Origin: Albimonas marina
Lineage (GTDB): Bacteria; Pseudomonadota; Alphaproteobacteria; Rhodobacterales; Rhodobacteraceae
DNA length: 64,000 nt
Reading direction: 5' to 3'
Assembly (NCBI RefSeq): GCF_029223255.1
Contig: NZ_JARHUC010000005.1
Span: 354,340 to 418,339 of the forward strand
Below, in pieces: positions 52,357 through 61,076 of the stretch. The position numbers were made by a program, and so were the translations under genes. The notes beneath the pieces were generated by a model. The model had not been told where the DNA came from and did no database searches. It saw only the letters and a list, made by a program, of their open reading frames with translations. Each line of letters begins with the position of its first letter. Position 1 is the first letter of the stretch.

Positions 52357-53760
52357 ATGCTGCCCAACTCGAACCGCGCCCGCGACCTGGCGACGATCAT
52401 CCACCAGCAGACCGAGATCAGCGGCATGCGCGAGACGGGCGCCACGCTGATGACGGGCGGCGACGGGATCTACGTCTTCGACGAGGACGGGAAGCGGTAT
52501 CTCGAGGGGATGGCGGGGATGTGGAGCGCATCGCTGGGCTTCTCGGAGAAGCGTCTGGCCGAGGCCGCCTACGCCCAGATGCAGGACCTGCCCTACTACC
52601 ACACGTTCCATTCGCGCGGTCACCTGGCCGCGGTGGACCTGGCGGAGAAGCTGCTGGCGATGGCCCCCGCGGGCCGGCCGGGCAACCCGCTGTCGAAGGT
52701 GCTCTTCCACTGCTCGGGGTCGGAGTGCAATGACACGGCGATCAAGCTGGCGTGGTACGTGAACAACCTGCGCGGCCGGCCGGAGAAGAAGAAGATCATC
52801 GGGCGGCAGATGGGTTATCACGGCTGCACCATCGCCGCCGCCTCGCTGACCGGGATGCCGGGGATGCACCGGGAGTTCGACCTGCCGGTCTCGGACCGGT
52901 TCCTGCACACCTCCTTCCCGCACTGGTATCGCTTCCACGAGGACGGCGAGAGCGAGGAGGATTTCGCGACCCGCATGGCGCAGGACCTCGAGGACCTGAT
53001 CCTGGCCGAGGGGCCGGAGACGGTGGCCGCCTTCTTCGCCGAGCCGGTGCAGGGCGGCGGCGGGGCGCTGACGCCGCCGCGGACCTATTTCGAGAAGATC
53101 CAGGCCGTGCTGCGCAAGCACGACGTGCTGTTCATCGCCGACGAGGTGATCTGCGGGTTCGGGCGGACGGGGAACGTCTGGGGCTCGGACACGTATGGGA
53201 TCCAGCCAGACATGGTGTCGTGCGGCAAGGCGCTGTCGGCCTCCTACCAGCCGATCTCGGCGCTGATGGTCTCGGAGGAGATCCACCAGGCGTTGCTGGA
53301 GCAGTCGGCGCGGCTGGGCAATTTCTCGATGGGCTTCACCTTCTCGGCCCACCCGGTGGCCTGCGCGGTCGCGCGGCGGACGCTGGAGATCTACGAGGAG
53401 GACCGGGTCTTCGAACATGCGGCCGCCGTCTCGCCCGCCTTCCTGGGCGCGCTGGAGGGGCTGATGGACCACCCGCTGGTCGGCGACGTCCGCGGCGTGG
53501 GGCTGATCGCGGGGGTCGAGCTGATGGCCGACCGGGCGAGGCGGGGCCAGTTCGCGCCGGAGGCGAAGGTCGGCACGCGCGTGCAGGAGCGGGCGATGGC
53601 GAACGGCCTGCTGGTGCGCGCCTCGGGCGACCGGATCTGCTTCACGCCGCCCCTGATCATCACCGAGCCGCAGATCGAGGAGATGGCCGCCCTGTTCCGC
53701 GGCACGCTCGACGCGATGCTGGACGAGCTTGCGGCCGAGGGGCTGGCCCCCGCCGCCTGA
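52357..53760 (+). CDS. Class III (omega) aminotransferase
   Basis: The 467-residue PLP enzyme belongs to the class III aminotransferases. VLFHCSGSECNDTAIKLAWY and QMGYHGCTIAAASLTG bind the cofactor phosphate and ring. FIADEVICGFGRTG contains the Asp that pairs with the pyridine nitrogen (D262), and SCGKALSASYQPISAL contains the Schiff-base lysine K291. Members use omega-amino acids such as beta-alanine or amines with pyruvate. It could process an amino acid released by cyclic amide cleavage. It starts 13 bp after the ABC ATPase gene, in one transcript. Confidence 0.9.
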   Translation: MLPNSNRARDLATIIHQQTEISGMRETGATLMTGGDGIYVFDEDGKRYLEGMAGMWSASLGFSEKRLAEAAYAQMQDLPYYHTFHSRGHLAAVDLAEKLLAMAPAGRPGNPLSKVLFHCSGSECNDTAIKLAWYVNNLRGRPEKKKIIGRQMGYHGCTIAAASLTGMPGMHREFDLPVSDRFLHTSFPHWYRFHEDGESEEDFATRMAQDLEDLILAEGPETVAAFFAEPVQGGGGALTPPRTYFEKIQAVLRKHDVLFIADEVICGFGRTGNVWGSDTYGIQPDMVSCGKALSASYQPISALMVSEEIHQALLEQSARLGNFSMGFTFSAHPVACAVARRTLEIYEEDRVFEHAAAVSPAFLGALEGLMDHPLVGDVRGVGLIAGVELMADRARRGQFAPEAKVGTRVQERAMANGLLVRASGDRICFTPPLIITEPQIEEMAALFRGTLDAMLDELAAEGLAPAA

Positions 53761-53801
53761 CGTCCGCGCCGGAGGCGACGCGATGTGGCCGGCCCCACGG
53801 G

Positions 53802-53896
53802 GGCCCCGGGCTCGACCCGGGGCCTCCGCGCCACGGGCGTGACGGACGAGCGGCGCCCGGGGCGGACCGCGAGAGGCCCCGGATTAATTCCGGGGC
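53802..53896. repeat. Two GGCCCCGG-type palindromes
   Basis: GGCCCCGGG-CTCGA-CCCGGGGCC (53802-53824) is a perfect 9-bp stem. GCCCCGGA-TTAAT-TCCGGGGC (53876-53896) is a perfect 8-bp stem with a different loop. Together with 18241-18261 they form a small dispersed family in this window. They lie between the aminotransferase and the second LLM gene. Confidence 0.65.
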
Positions 53897-53952
53897 AAAC
53901 GAGGGGCGCAGGCGGCGAGGAGCGGACGAACGGCGATGCGGCGGAGGCGCGG

Positions 53953-55074
53953 ATGAGACGGGCGAAACTGGGCCTCTTCAACCTGATGGGTCTGCGGGAC
54001 CGGACCTCGGCCCCGGTGGCGGTGCTGCGCACCACGGTGGACGCGGTGAAGATGGCCGAGGATTTCGGCTTCGACGTCGCCTGGTTCGCCGAGCACCATT
54101 TCACCAACCACTCGATCTGCCCCAACGCGCTGATGATGGTCAGCCACCTCGCCGGGCAGACGGCGCGGATCCGGCTGGGGCCGGCGGTGCTGGCCCTGCC
54201 CTTCCACAACCCCCTGCGGCTGGTGCAGGAGCTGGCGCTGGCGGACCTGCTGACCTCCGGCCGGCTGGTGGTGGGGCTGGGCGCGGGCTACCAGCCCTAC
54301 GAGTTCGATCGCTTCGGCATCGACCCCGCCGGCAAGCACGCACGAATGCTGGAGATCTGGGACATCCTCGAGCAGGGGTTTTCCAGCGGCCGGGTCGAGC
54401 ATTCCGGCGCGTTCTACGCGGTGAAGCCGACCGAGCTGTCGATGCGGCCCTTCGGGGTTGCGACGCCGGAGGTGTTCGTGGCCTCGCGCGAGCCGGAGGT
54501 TGTGCGCCGGGCGGCTCGGGGCGGGCACACGCTCTTCATCGGCTTCGGACACCGGGGGCTGGAGAACGCGCTGGCGGCCCGCGCGGCGTTGGAACGCCTG
54601 TGGGCCGAGGGCGGGGGCGACCCCGCGACGATGCCGCTGGCGGTGCAGCGCTTCGTCTATGTGACCGAAGATCGGGCGCAGGCGGAGCTGGCTGCCGCCT
54701 GCGTGCGCGATTTCGCGCGGGCGTACCACACTTTGGGCGCCGCGGCGCTGGACAAGGACGGGGCGTTCGTGCGTCTCATGCCCCTGAACGACGAACCGCC
54801 GCTGGACGACTTCCTGGAGAAAGCCGTGATCGGCCCCGCCGACCATTGCGCCGAGAGACTGGCCGCCGAGCTGAGCGCCCTGCGCCCCACGCACCTGTGC
54901 TGCATGATGGGGCTGGCGGGTCTCGGCCGACAGGAGACGCTCGCCTCGCTGGAGCGGTTCGGGACCGAGGTGCTGCCGCAGCTCTCGGACCTGGTCGAGG
55001 CCGGAGAGCCGGCGCCCGCCCCCCTGAGATCCGCCGCGGGCCGCGCCCCGGCCCTCGCGCCGTGGCGGGACTGA
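53953..55074 (+). CDS. LLM-class flavin-dependent monooxygenase, second paralogue
   Basis: The 373-residue protein is a close relative of the gene at 42155. It keeps VAWFAEHHFTNHS and GLGAGYQPYEFDRFGID at the same places and has the same barrel pattern. The N-terminus is slightly longer and the C-terminal tail (after about 345) is Ala/Pro-rich and diverged. The ATG follows GGAGGCGCGG. Two different LLM enzymes at either end of one block suggest two oxidation steps or two related substrates (inference). Its stop lies 13 bp inside the following lysR gene. Confidence 0.87.
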   Translation: MRRAKLGLFNLMGLRDRTSAPVAVLRTTVDAVKMAEDFGFDVAWFAEHHFTNHSICPNALMMVSHLAGQTARIRLGPAVLALPFHNPLRLVQELALADLLTSGRLVVGLGAGYQPYEFDRFGIDPAGKHARMLEIWDILEQGFSSGRVEHSGAFYAVKPTELSMRPFGVATPEVFVASREPEVVRRAARGGHTLFIGFGHRGLENALAARAALERLWAEGGGDPATMPLAVQRFVYVTEDRAQAELAAACVRDFARAYHTLGAAALDKDGAFVRLMPLNDEPPLDDFLEKAVIGPADHCAERLAAELSALRPTHLCCMMGLAGLGRQETLASLERFGTEVLPQLSDLVEAGEPAPAPLRSAAGRAPALAPWRD

Positions 55075-56063
55075 AGGGCGACCCGTCGGACCTGGACGGC
55101 GCTCCCGAGCGGGGCGCGCCGAGCACGCGCCTGCCGCCGCTGAACCTGTTCCGCGTGTTCGAGGCCGCGGCCCGCCATGCCAGCTTCCGCCTGGCGGCGG
55201 AGGAGCTGTGCGTGACCCCCTCGGCCGTCTCCCAGCAGATCCGCCACCTGGAGGAGTTCCTGGAGATCCGCCTGTTCCGCCGCCTGACCCGGCGGGTGGA
55301 GCTGACCCGCGAAGGCGCGGAGCTGGCGGGGCAGGTGCGCGAGGCGCTGTTCATCCTCACCTCCGCCTGCGCGCAGGTCTCGGACCCCGACAAGCCGGCG
55401 GTGGTCACGATCTCGGCCACGCCCGCCATCGCCATGCGCTGGCTGACGCCCCGCCTGCGCGCCTTCATGGCGCGGGAGGAGCGGGTGAAGATCACGCTCC
55501 TCGCCTCCGACGAGCCGGTGGATTTCGCACGCCAGGACGTCGACGTCGCGATCCGCTGGGGGGCGGAGTTCCCGGGGATGCGGGCGGAGCTGCTGGGCTC
55601 GGAGCCCCATTACCTCGTCTGCGCGCCGGAGGTGCTGGAGGGGGGCGAGGCGATCTCGCGCAAGGCGCTCGCCGCCCTGCCCTTCCTGCATGTGCGCCAG
55701 TTCATCCCCATGACCTACTGGCTGGAGAGCGCGGGCCTGCCGATGGACGCGCTGGGGCCGCGCCAGCTGTACAACGACGCCGCCCTGATGTTGGAGGCGG
55801 TGGCCCATGGCCAGGGCATCTGCCTCGCCTCGCATTTCCTGGCCGAGAGCGGCATCCGCTCCGGCCGGCTCGCCCGCGCCCATCCGACCGCGATCCGGGT
55901 GGACGAGGGCTATCACGTGCTGTCCTCGCCCGAGCTGGGCGACAAGCCCGGCATCCGCACGGTAAGGGAGTGGCTGCTGGCCGAGGCGGCCGAGTCGATC
56001 TCCCGCCACGACCTGCCCCCTTCCGGCGCGCCCCCCGCCCAACCCGATGGAGCCGACGAATGA
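55062..56063 (+). CDS. LysR-family transcriptional regulator
   Basis: This 333-residue regulator has the LysR helix-turn-helix at about residues 22-62 (LNLFRVFEAAARHASFRLAAEELCVTPSAVSQQI) and an effector domain of the GcvA-like group (VTISATPAIAMRWLTPRL, VDVAIRWG). No ATG lies before the helix-turn-helix, so the GTG at 55062 is chosen. The reading then overlaps the LLM gene by 13 bp. It overlaps the molybdoenzyme start as ATGA. Unusually for LysR genes it is co-directional within the operon rather than divergent from its target. Confidence 0.87.
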   Translation: MAGLKGDPSDLDGAPERGAPSTRLPPLNLFRVFEAAARHASFRLAAEELCVTPSAVSQQIRHLEEFLEIRLFRRLTRRVELTREGAELAGQVREALFILTSACAQVSDPDKPAVVTISATPAIAMRWLTPRLRAFMAREERVKITLLASDEPVDFARQDVDVAIRWGAEFPGMRAELLGSEPHYLVCAPEVLEGGEAISRKALAALPFLHVRQFIPMTYWLESAGLPMDALGPRQLYNDAALMLEAVAHGQGICLASHFLAESGIRSGRLARAHPTAIRVDEGYHVLSSPELGDKPGIRTVREWLLAEAAESISRHDLPPSGAPPAQPDGADE

Positions 56064-58369
56064 CCGTCCGCCAGAGCTTCCGCTCCGCCTTCCACACCGG
56101 CGCCTTCACCGCCCATGTCGAGGACGGCAAGCTCGTCTCGGTGACCCCGTTCGAGCATGACCCCAACCCCGACGAGTCGATCCACGCCTGGCCGGAGATG
56201 GTGCACGCAGGATCCCGCGTCATGCGCCCCTCGGTCCGCCGCGGCTGGCTGAAGCGCAAGGAAAGCGGCGGGCGGCTGGTCGGCGAGGGCGTGCGGGGCG
56301 AGGACGCCTTCCACGAGGTGCCCTGGGACGAGGCGCTGGAGATGGTGGCGGGCGAGATCGACCGCATCCGCACCGACTACGGCAACGAGGCGCTGTTCGG
56401 CGGCAGCTACGGCTGGGCCTCCGGCGGGCGTCTGCACAACGCGCAGAACCTGACCCGGCGCTTCATGTGGTCGATCGGGGGCTGCACGACGCAGGTCACC
56501 AACTACTCCTACGGCGCGGGCATGACGCTGATGCCCCATGTGCTCGGCTCGAACGAGGCGATCATGGGCGCGGGGTCGGACTGGCGCTCGATCGCGGCCA
56601 ACTGCGACCGGCTGGTGGCCTTCGGGGGGCTCTGCCGCAAGAACTGGAAGGTGCAGTCGGGCGGCTTCGGCGCGCACGGGTTCGAGAACGTGGTGCGCAT
56701 CCTGGGCCAGGCGAAGACGAAGGTGATCAACGTCTCGCCCCTGCGCTCGGACGTGGCGCCGATCGAGGCGGAGTGGGTTCCGGTGCGGCCGAACTCCGAC
56801 AGCGCGCTGATCCTGGCGCTGATCTGGGTGGTGCAGGACAAGGGGGCCGAGGACCGGGCCTTCCTCGACGCGTACACCGTCGGCGCGGACAAGGTGCTGG
56901 ACTACGTGCGCGGAGTGGTGGACGGCGTGGCGAAGACCCCCGCGTGGGCTTCCGAAAAGACCGGCATTCCCGCGGACGAGATCCAGGCCCTCGGAGAAGA
57001 CCTGATCGGCAAGCGGGTGATGCTGACCGCCACCTGGTCGCTGCAGCGCCAGGACCATGGCGAGCAGCCGTTCTGGGCGCTGGTGGCGCTGGCCTCGGTG
57101 CTGGGGCAGATCGGCCTGCCGGGCGGGGGCGTGTTCTTCGGCTACGGCTCGACCGGGGGCTTCGGGCAGCCCAAGGTCTCGACGCCGCTGTTCCAGATGC
57201 CGGTGCCCAAGACGAAGGACAGCCTCGGCATCCCCGTGGCGCGGGTGGCCGACTGCCTGCTGAACCCGGGCGAGAGCTTCGACTACGACGGCAAGACCCT
57301 GACCTTCCCCGACATCCGGCTGGTCTACTGGGCGGGCGGCAACCCGTTCCACCACCATCAGGACCTCAACCGCCTGCGCCAGGCCTTCCAGCGGCCCGAG
57401 ACCATCGTGGTGCACGAGCCGTGGTGGACCGGCACCGCGCGCCACGCCGACATCGTGCTGCCCGCGACCACGCCGCTGGAGCGGGACGACTACGCCGGCT
57501 CGTCCCGCGATCCGTGGATCCTGTCGGTGGCCAAGGCCGTGACCGTGGGCGAGGCGCGGGACGACTTCGCGATCTTCTCGGACCTCGCCGACCGGCTCGG
57601 CGGGGGCGAGGACTTCCACCAGGGGCTCGACGTCGACGGCTGGCTGAGGAAGCTCTGGGGCCAGACCTCGGCGGCGCTGGCCGTGCGGGGGGTGAACACC
57701 CCCGACTGGGACACGTTCCGGGAGATGGGCTACTTCAAGGTGCCCGAGCCCGCCGACCTCTACGACCTCTACGCCGACTATCGCCGCAACCCGCGCGCCA
57801 ACAAGCTGGGCACGCCCTCGGGCCGGATCGAGCTGTTCTCAGAGACCATCGCCGGCTTCGGCTACGACGACTGCCCGGGCCATCCGGTGTGGATCGAGCC
57901 GAAGGAGTGGCTGGGCACGGCCACGGATTACCCGCTGCACATGCTCTCGAACCAGCCGGCGGACAAGCTGCACAGCCAGCTCGACGGCTCGTCGGTCTCG
58001 CAAAAGGCCAAGATCCATGACCGGGCCGAGCTGCTGATGAACCCCGCCGACGCCGCGGCGCGGGGGCTCGAGGACGGCGCGGTGGTGCGGGTGTTCAACG
58101 CCCGCGGCGCCTGCCTTGCGGGGCTGCGCGTCTCGGACGAGATCCGCGAGGGGGTGGTGCGCCTGCCCACCGGCGCGATGTTCGATCCCGGCCCCGACGG
58201 GCTGGAGCGCCACGGCAACCCCAACGTTCTGACCCGGGACGAGGGCACCTCGCGCCTCGGCCAGGGCTGCTCGGCCCAGTCCTGCCTGGTGGAGGTCGAG
58301 GCCTTCGCGGGACCCGTCCCGCGGGTCGAGGTCTTCGATCCGCCCGTGTTCGTGCCGCGCGAGGGCTGA
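56060..58369 (+). CDS. Molybdopterin-dependent oxidoreductase, DMSO reductase family
   Basis: The 769-residue enzyme matches the single-subunit DMSO/TMAO/biotin sulfoxide reductase group. FGGSYGWASGGRLHNAQNL contains the serine (S121) that ligates molybdenum in this group. WSLQRQDHGEQPFWA, GGNPFHHHQDLNRL, HEPWWTGTARHADIVLPATTPLERDD and NMLSNQPADKLHSQLD-type LSNQPADKLHSQLD bind the cofactor and close the active site. No N-terminal Cys cluster for FeS and no twin-arginine signal are present, so it is probably cytoplasmic like BisC. It follows lysR with an ATGA overlap. Substrate unknown; S- or N-oxide reduction is the family norm. Confidence 0.88.
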   Translation: MTVRQSFRSAFHTGAFTAHVEDGKLVSVTPFEHDPNPDESIHAWPEMVHAGSRVMRPSVRRGWLKRKESGGRLVGEGVRGEDAFHEVPWDEALEMVAGEIDRIRTDYGNEALFGGSYGWASGGRLHNAQNLTRRFMWSIGGCTTQVTNYSYGAGMTLMPHVLGSNEAIMGAGSDWRSIAANCDRLVAFGGLCRKNWKVQSGGFGAHGFENVVRILGQAKTKVINVSPLRSDVAPIEAEWVPVRPNSDSALILALIWVVQDKGAEDRAFLDAYTVGADKVLDYVRGVVDGVAKTPAWASEKTGIPADEIQALGEDLIGKRVMLTATWSLQRQDHGEQPFWALVALASVLGQIGLPGGGVFFGYGSTGGFGQPKVSTPLFQMPVPKTKDSLGIPVARVADCLLNPGESFDYDGKTLTFPDIRLVYWAGGNPFHHHQDLNRLRQAFQRPETIVVHEPWWTGTARHADIVLPATTPLERDDYAGSSRDPWILSVAKAVTVGEARDDFAIFSDLADRLGGGEDFHQGLDVDGWLRKLWGQTSAALAVRGVNTPDWDTFREMGYFKVPEPADLYDLYADYRRNPRANKLGTPSGRIELFSETIAGFGYDDCPGHPVWIEPKEWLGTATDYPLHMLSNQPADKLHSQLDGSSVSQKAKIHDRAELLMNPADAAARGLEDGAVVRVFNARGACLAGLRVSDEIREGVVRLPTGAMFDPGPDGLERHGNPNVLTRDEGTSRLGQGCSAQSCLVEVEAFAGPVPRVEVFDPPVFVPREG

Positions 58370-58377
58370 GGGCCGAC

Positions 58378-58414
58378 GGCGGAGGGCGGCGCGCCGAGCC
58401 TCAGCCCTCCCGCC
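58378..58414. terminator. Possible bidirectional hairpin
   Basis: GGCGGAGGGC (58378-58387) pairs with GCCCTCCCGCC (58404-58414) apart from one bulged base. It lies between the convergent molybdoenzyme and ring-opening hydrolase genes and includes the stop of the latter. Confidence 0.35.
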
Positions 58415-59495
58415 AGATCGCCGCGCAGGGGCCGCCGCCGTCGGGGCCCTGGTGCTCGGCGCCGCCGGAGACGAAGAGGGCCGCCGTGCCGGTCAGGCCC
58501 GCCAGCATCCCGCCCACGAAGCCGCGGGCGTGGCGGGTGGAGGAGATGTCGGAATCGTCCAGCATGGTGTGGCGGGCGCCGCGGATCTCGCCCGCAGTGG
58601 AGGCCTCGGCCTTGGCCAGCAGGGCGACGAAGCGGGATTTGCCCTCGGGGGTCAGCTGGGCGCGGATCGCGGGGTCGAAGCGGGCGAGGAGGTCGGCCAC
58701 CGACGTGGCGTCGATGGCGTCCTGCATCACCGTGTGGCCGATGCGCAGCGGGCCGGACCAGGCGGGCGAGAGGCCCAGGACGGCGACCTCGCAGTCCTCC
58801 AGCTCCACCCCGGCGGAGCAGCTGGCCCGCGCGCTCCACAGGGACCAGTCGTCGCCGATGGCGGCGTCGGTCACCGCCTGCGGCTCGACCTCGCCCAGCG
58901 CCCAGGCGATGCCCAGCGCCGAGGCGCCGCGGGAGACGCCCATGCTCTTGATCATCGAGGTCGTCGCGACGGCGGAGGGACCGCCGGCGCGGGCCACGCG
59001 CTCGGCGGTCAGGAGGGGGCATTTGACCTGGACGTAGTGGACGTCGGCGGGGTCCTCGATGCCGGCCTCTTCCATGGCGGCGAGGGTGGCGTCGCGGACC
59101 AGCTCGGCCTGGGCGCAGCGGCCGATCTCCGCGGGCGCGAGGTCGCGGGTGCGGGCGACGCCCAGCGCGAGGGCGGGGGCGGAGGGGGCCTCGTCGCTCT
59201 CGATCTCCTCGAAGACCAGCCAGTGGGGGGAGAGGCCGCCCTCGGTGCCGCCGGACATGACCATCGAGATGCGCTCGAGGCCGCCGGGGGGAACGAGCGG
59301 CGCGAGCGCCGCCTTCAGGGAGGCCACCGCGTAGCCGCGGGTGAAATCGTTCACGCAGCCGTTGCCCTCGGTCTTGCCGAGGATGGCGCGGATGGCGGCG
59401 GGGGCGATCTCGCCCCGGCCGATGCAGGCGAGGATCGCCGAGACGTCCTCGGGGCCGGTCATGGGCAGGCGGTGGACGCGGGCCTGGCGGGTCAT
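58401..59495 (-). CDS. Ring-opening amidohydrolase (cyanuric acid hydrolase/barbiturase family)
   Basis: This 364-residue protein belongs to the rare AtzD/TrzD/barbiturase family, which opens cyanuric acid or barbiturate rings. Its three-fold repeated build is visible with one Lys/Ser pair per repeat: K41 (GKTEGNGCVNDFTRGYA) with S81 (VMSGGTEGG), K158 (YVQVKCP) with S225 or S227, and K295 with S343 (FVSGGAEHQGPDGGGP). SMGVSRGASALG is also typical. Length equals the family norm (about 360-370). Substrate choice cannot be read, but the neighbouring dihydroorotase-like enzyme and importer favour a pyrimidine or other six-membered imide. It is the last gene of the minus-strand unit, 1 bp after the permease. 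Confidence 0.88.
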   Translation of the reverse strand: MTRQARVHRLPMTGPEDVSAILACIGRGEIAPAAIRAILGKTEGNGCVNDFTRGYAVASLKAALAPLVPPGGLERISMVMSGGTEGGLSPHWLVFEEIESDEAPSAPALALGVARTRDLAPAEIGRCAQAELVRDATLAAMEEAGIEDPADVHYVQVKCPLLTAERVARAGGPSAVATTSMIKSMGVSRGASALGIAWALGEVEPQAVTDAAIGDDWSLWSARASCSAGVELEDCEVAVLGLSPAWSGPLRIGHTVMQDAIDATSVADLLARFDPAIRAQLTPEGKSRFVALLAKAEASTAGEIRGARHTMLDDSDISSTRHARGFVGGMLAGLTGTAALFVSGGAEHQGPDGGGPCAAIWREG

Positions 59496-59496
59496 C

Positions 59497-60255
59497 TCAG
59501 ACGTCCTTGCGCATGGCCCAGCCGGCGACGCGACGCTCGATCAGGGAGAAGATGGCGTAGAGGGCGACGCCCAGCACCGACAGCACCAGCAGGCCGGCGA
59601 AGACCATGGGCACGTTGAACATCGAGGAGGCGATCATCATCATGTTGCCGATGCCCTTGTTGGAGGCCACCGTCTCGGCGATGACCGAACCGACGAAGGC
59701 GAGCGTGATCGCCACCTTCAGCGAGGCGAAGAAGTAGGGCATCGAGCGCGGAAGGCCGACGTTCCACAGGATGTCGCGCCGCGAGGCCTTCATGGCCTTC
59801 ATCACGTCCTCCAGCTCGGGTTCGACGGTGGCGATCCCCGTGGCCACGTTCACCACGATCGGGAAGATGCAGATGATCATCGCGGTGAGGATGGCGGGCA
59901 CCGTGCCCGCGCCGAACCACAGGACGAAGATCGGGACGACGGCGACCTTGGGGATCGAGGAGATGCCGACCAGCAGGGGGTATGCCGTGTCGAAGGCGAG
60001 CTTCGAGGAGCCGATCAGCACGCCCAGCGCCAGGCCGATGACCACGCCGCCGGCGAAGCCGACGAGGGTGGTGTAGAGGGTCTGCCAGGCGTGGGGCCAG
60101 ATGGCGGGGGCGTACTCGATGAAGGTCGCCACGATCTGCGTGGGCCGCGGCAGCACCAGGTCGGAGATGCCGAAGATCACGCAGACCAGCTCCCAGAACA
60201 CGAAGACGGCCACGATCAGGGCGGCGGAGGCGAATTTTCTCTGCAGCGCGGTCAC
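59497..60255 (-). CDS. ABC transporter permease (SsuC/TauC/ThiX type)
   Basis: The 252-residue permease has six helices; the EAA loop is EDVMKAMKASRRDILWNVGLPRSMPYF. FWELVCVIFGISDLVLPRPTQIVATF at the N-terminus and SNKGIGNMMMIAS near the C-terminus are typical of the nitrate/sulfonate/pyrimidine-precursor importer family. The GTG at 60255 overlaps the ATPase stop (GTGA); the upstream open frame is shadow. Context predicts uptake of an N-heterocycle (inference). Confidence 0.88.
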   Translation of the reverse strand: MTALQRKFASAALIVAVFVFWELVCVIFGISDLVLPRPTQIVATFIEYAPAIWPHAWQTLYTTLVGFAGGVVIGLALGVLIGSSKLAFDTAYPLLVGISSIPKVAVVPIFVLWFGAGTVPAILTAMIICIFPIVVNVATGIATVEPELEDVMKAMKASRRDILWNVGLPRSMPYFFASLKVAITLAFVGSVIAETVASNKGIGNMMMIASSMFNVPMVFAGLLVLSVLGVALYAIFSLIERRVAGWAMRKDV

Positions 60256-61076
60256 TGGGCGGCCTCCGGCAGGATGGCCGCGGCCGGCGCGGCGGGGGCG
60301 TGGACGATCAGCTCGCGCAGCTGCTCGACGATGGAGACGAACTCGGGGCGGAAGGTCTGGGAGATCTGGCGGGGGCGCGGGGTCGCGACCGTGCGGTCCT
60401 CGATGATCTTTCCCGGCCGGGCGGACATCACGCAGATGCGGTTGGCGAGGAACGCCGCCTCGCGCAGGTCGTGGGTGACCAGCAGGACGGTCGAGCCGCG
60501 GGCCATCCACAGGTCCTGGAGGGTGGACCACAGCTCCTCGCGGGTGAACTGGTCCAGCGCCCCGAATGGCTCGTCCAGCAGCAGCAGGTCGGGGTCGTGG
60601 ACCAGCGCGCGGCACAGATTGGCGCGCTGCTGCATGCCGCCCGAGAGCTGCCAGGGGTTCTTGTCGGCGAAGTCCAGGAGGCCGACCTGGGCCAGCAGCG
60701 CGTCGACGCGGTCGCGGTATTCGCCCTTGCGCTTGGCGCGGTAGTGCTCGCGGAACGGGGGCACGATCTTCAGCGGCAGCATGACGTTGTCGCGGATCGA
60801 GAGCCAGGGCAGCAGCGAGGCCGACTGGAAGGCCATGCCGACGCGCACGGGCTCGGCGCCCAGCTCTCGGCCGGCGAAGAAGATGTGGCCGGAGGTGGGG
60901 GCGAGCAGCTCGGAGGCGAGCTTCAGGATCGTGGACTTGCCGCAGCCGGAGGGGCCGACGAGGGCGATGAAGTCGCCCTTGGCGACCGAGAGCGTGGTGG
61001 GCTGGAGGGCGAGCGTCTTCTCCTTGCCCGCGTCGTATTCGACGCGGACCTCGTCGAAATGCACCAGGGGGGTCAT
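60252..61076 (-). CDS. ABC transporter ATP-binding protein (SsuB/TauB type)
   Basis: The 274-residue ATPase has Walker A GPSGCGKSTILKLA, the Q-loop FQSASLLPWLS, signature LSGGMQQRANLCRAL, Walker B LLLLDEPFGALD and the H-loop VTHDLREA. These match the SsuB/TauB/ThiZ class. Start overlaps the amidohydrolase stop as ATGA. It forms one importer with the permease and the interrupted binding protein at 63335. Confidence 0.9.
   Translation of the reverse strand: MTPLVHFDEVRVEYDAGKEKTLALQPTTLSVAKGDFIALVGPSGCGKSTILKLASELLAPTSGHIFFAGRELGAEPVRVGMAFQSASLLPWLSIRDNVMLPLKIVPPFREHYRAKRKGEYRDRVDALLAQVGLLDFADKNPWQLSGGMQQRANLCRALVHDPDLLLLDEPFGALDQFTREELWSTLQDLWMARGSTVLLVTHDLREAAFLANRICVMSARPGKIIEDRTVATPRPRQISQTFRPEFVSIVEQLRELIVHAPAAPAAAILPEAAQ

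Noticed and set aside
52752..55061. Long plus-strand open frame running into the lysR gene
   Set aside because: Up to 55061 it is a shadow of the aminotransferase and LLM genes in another frame. Only the part from GTG 55062 encodes the LysR protein.
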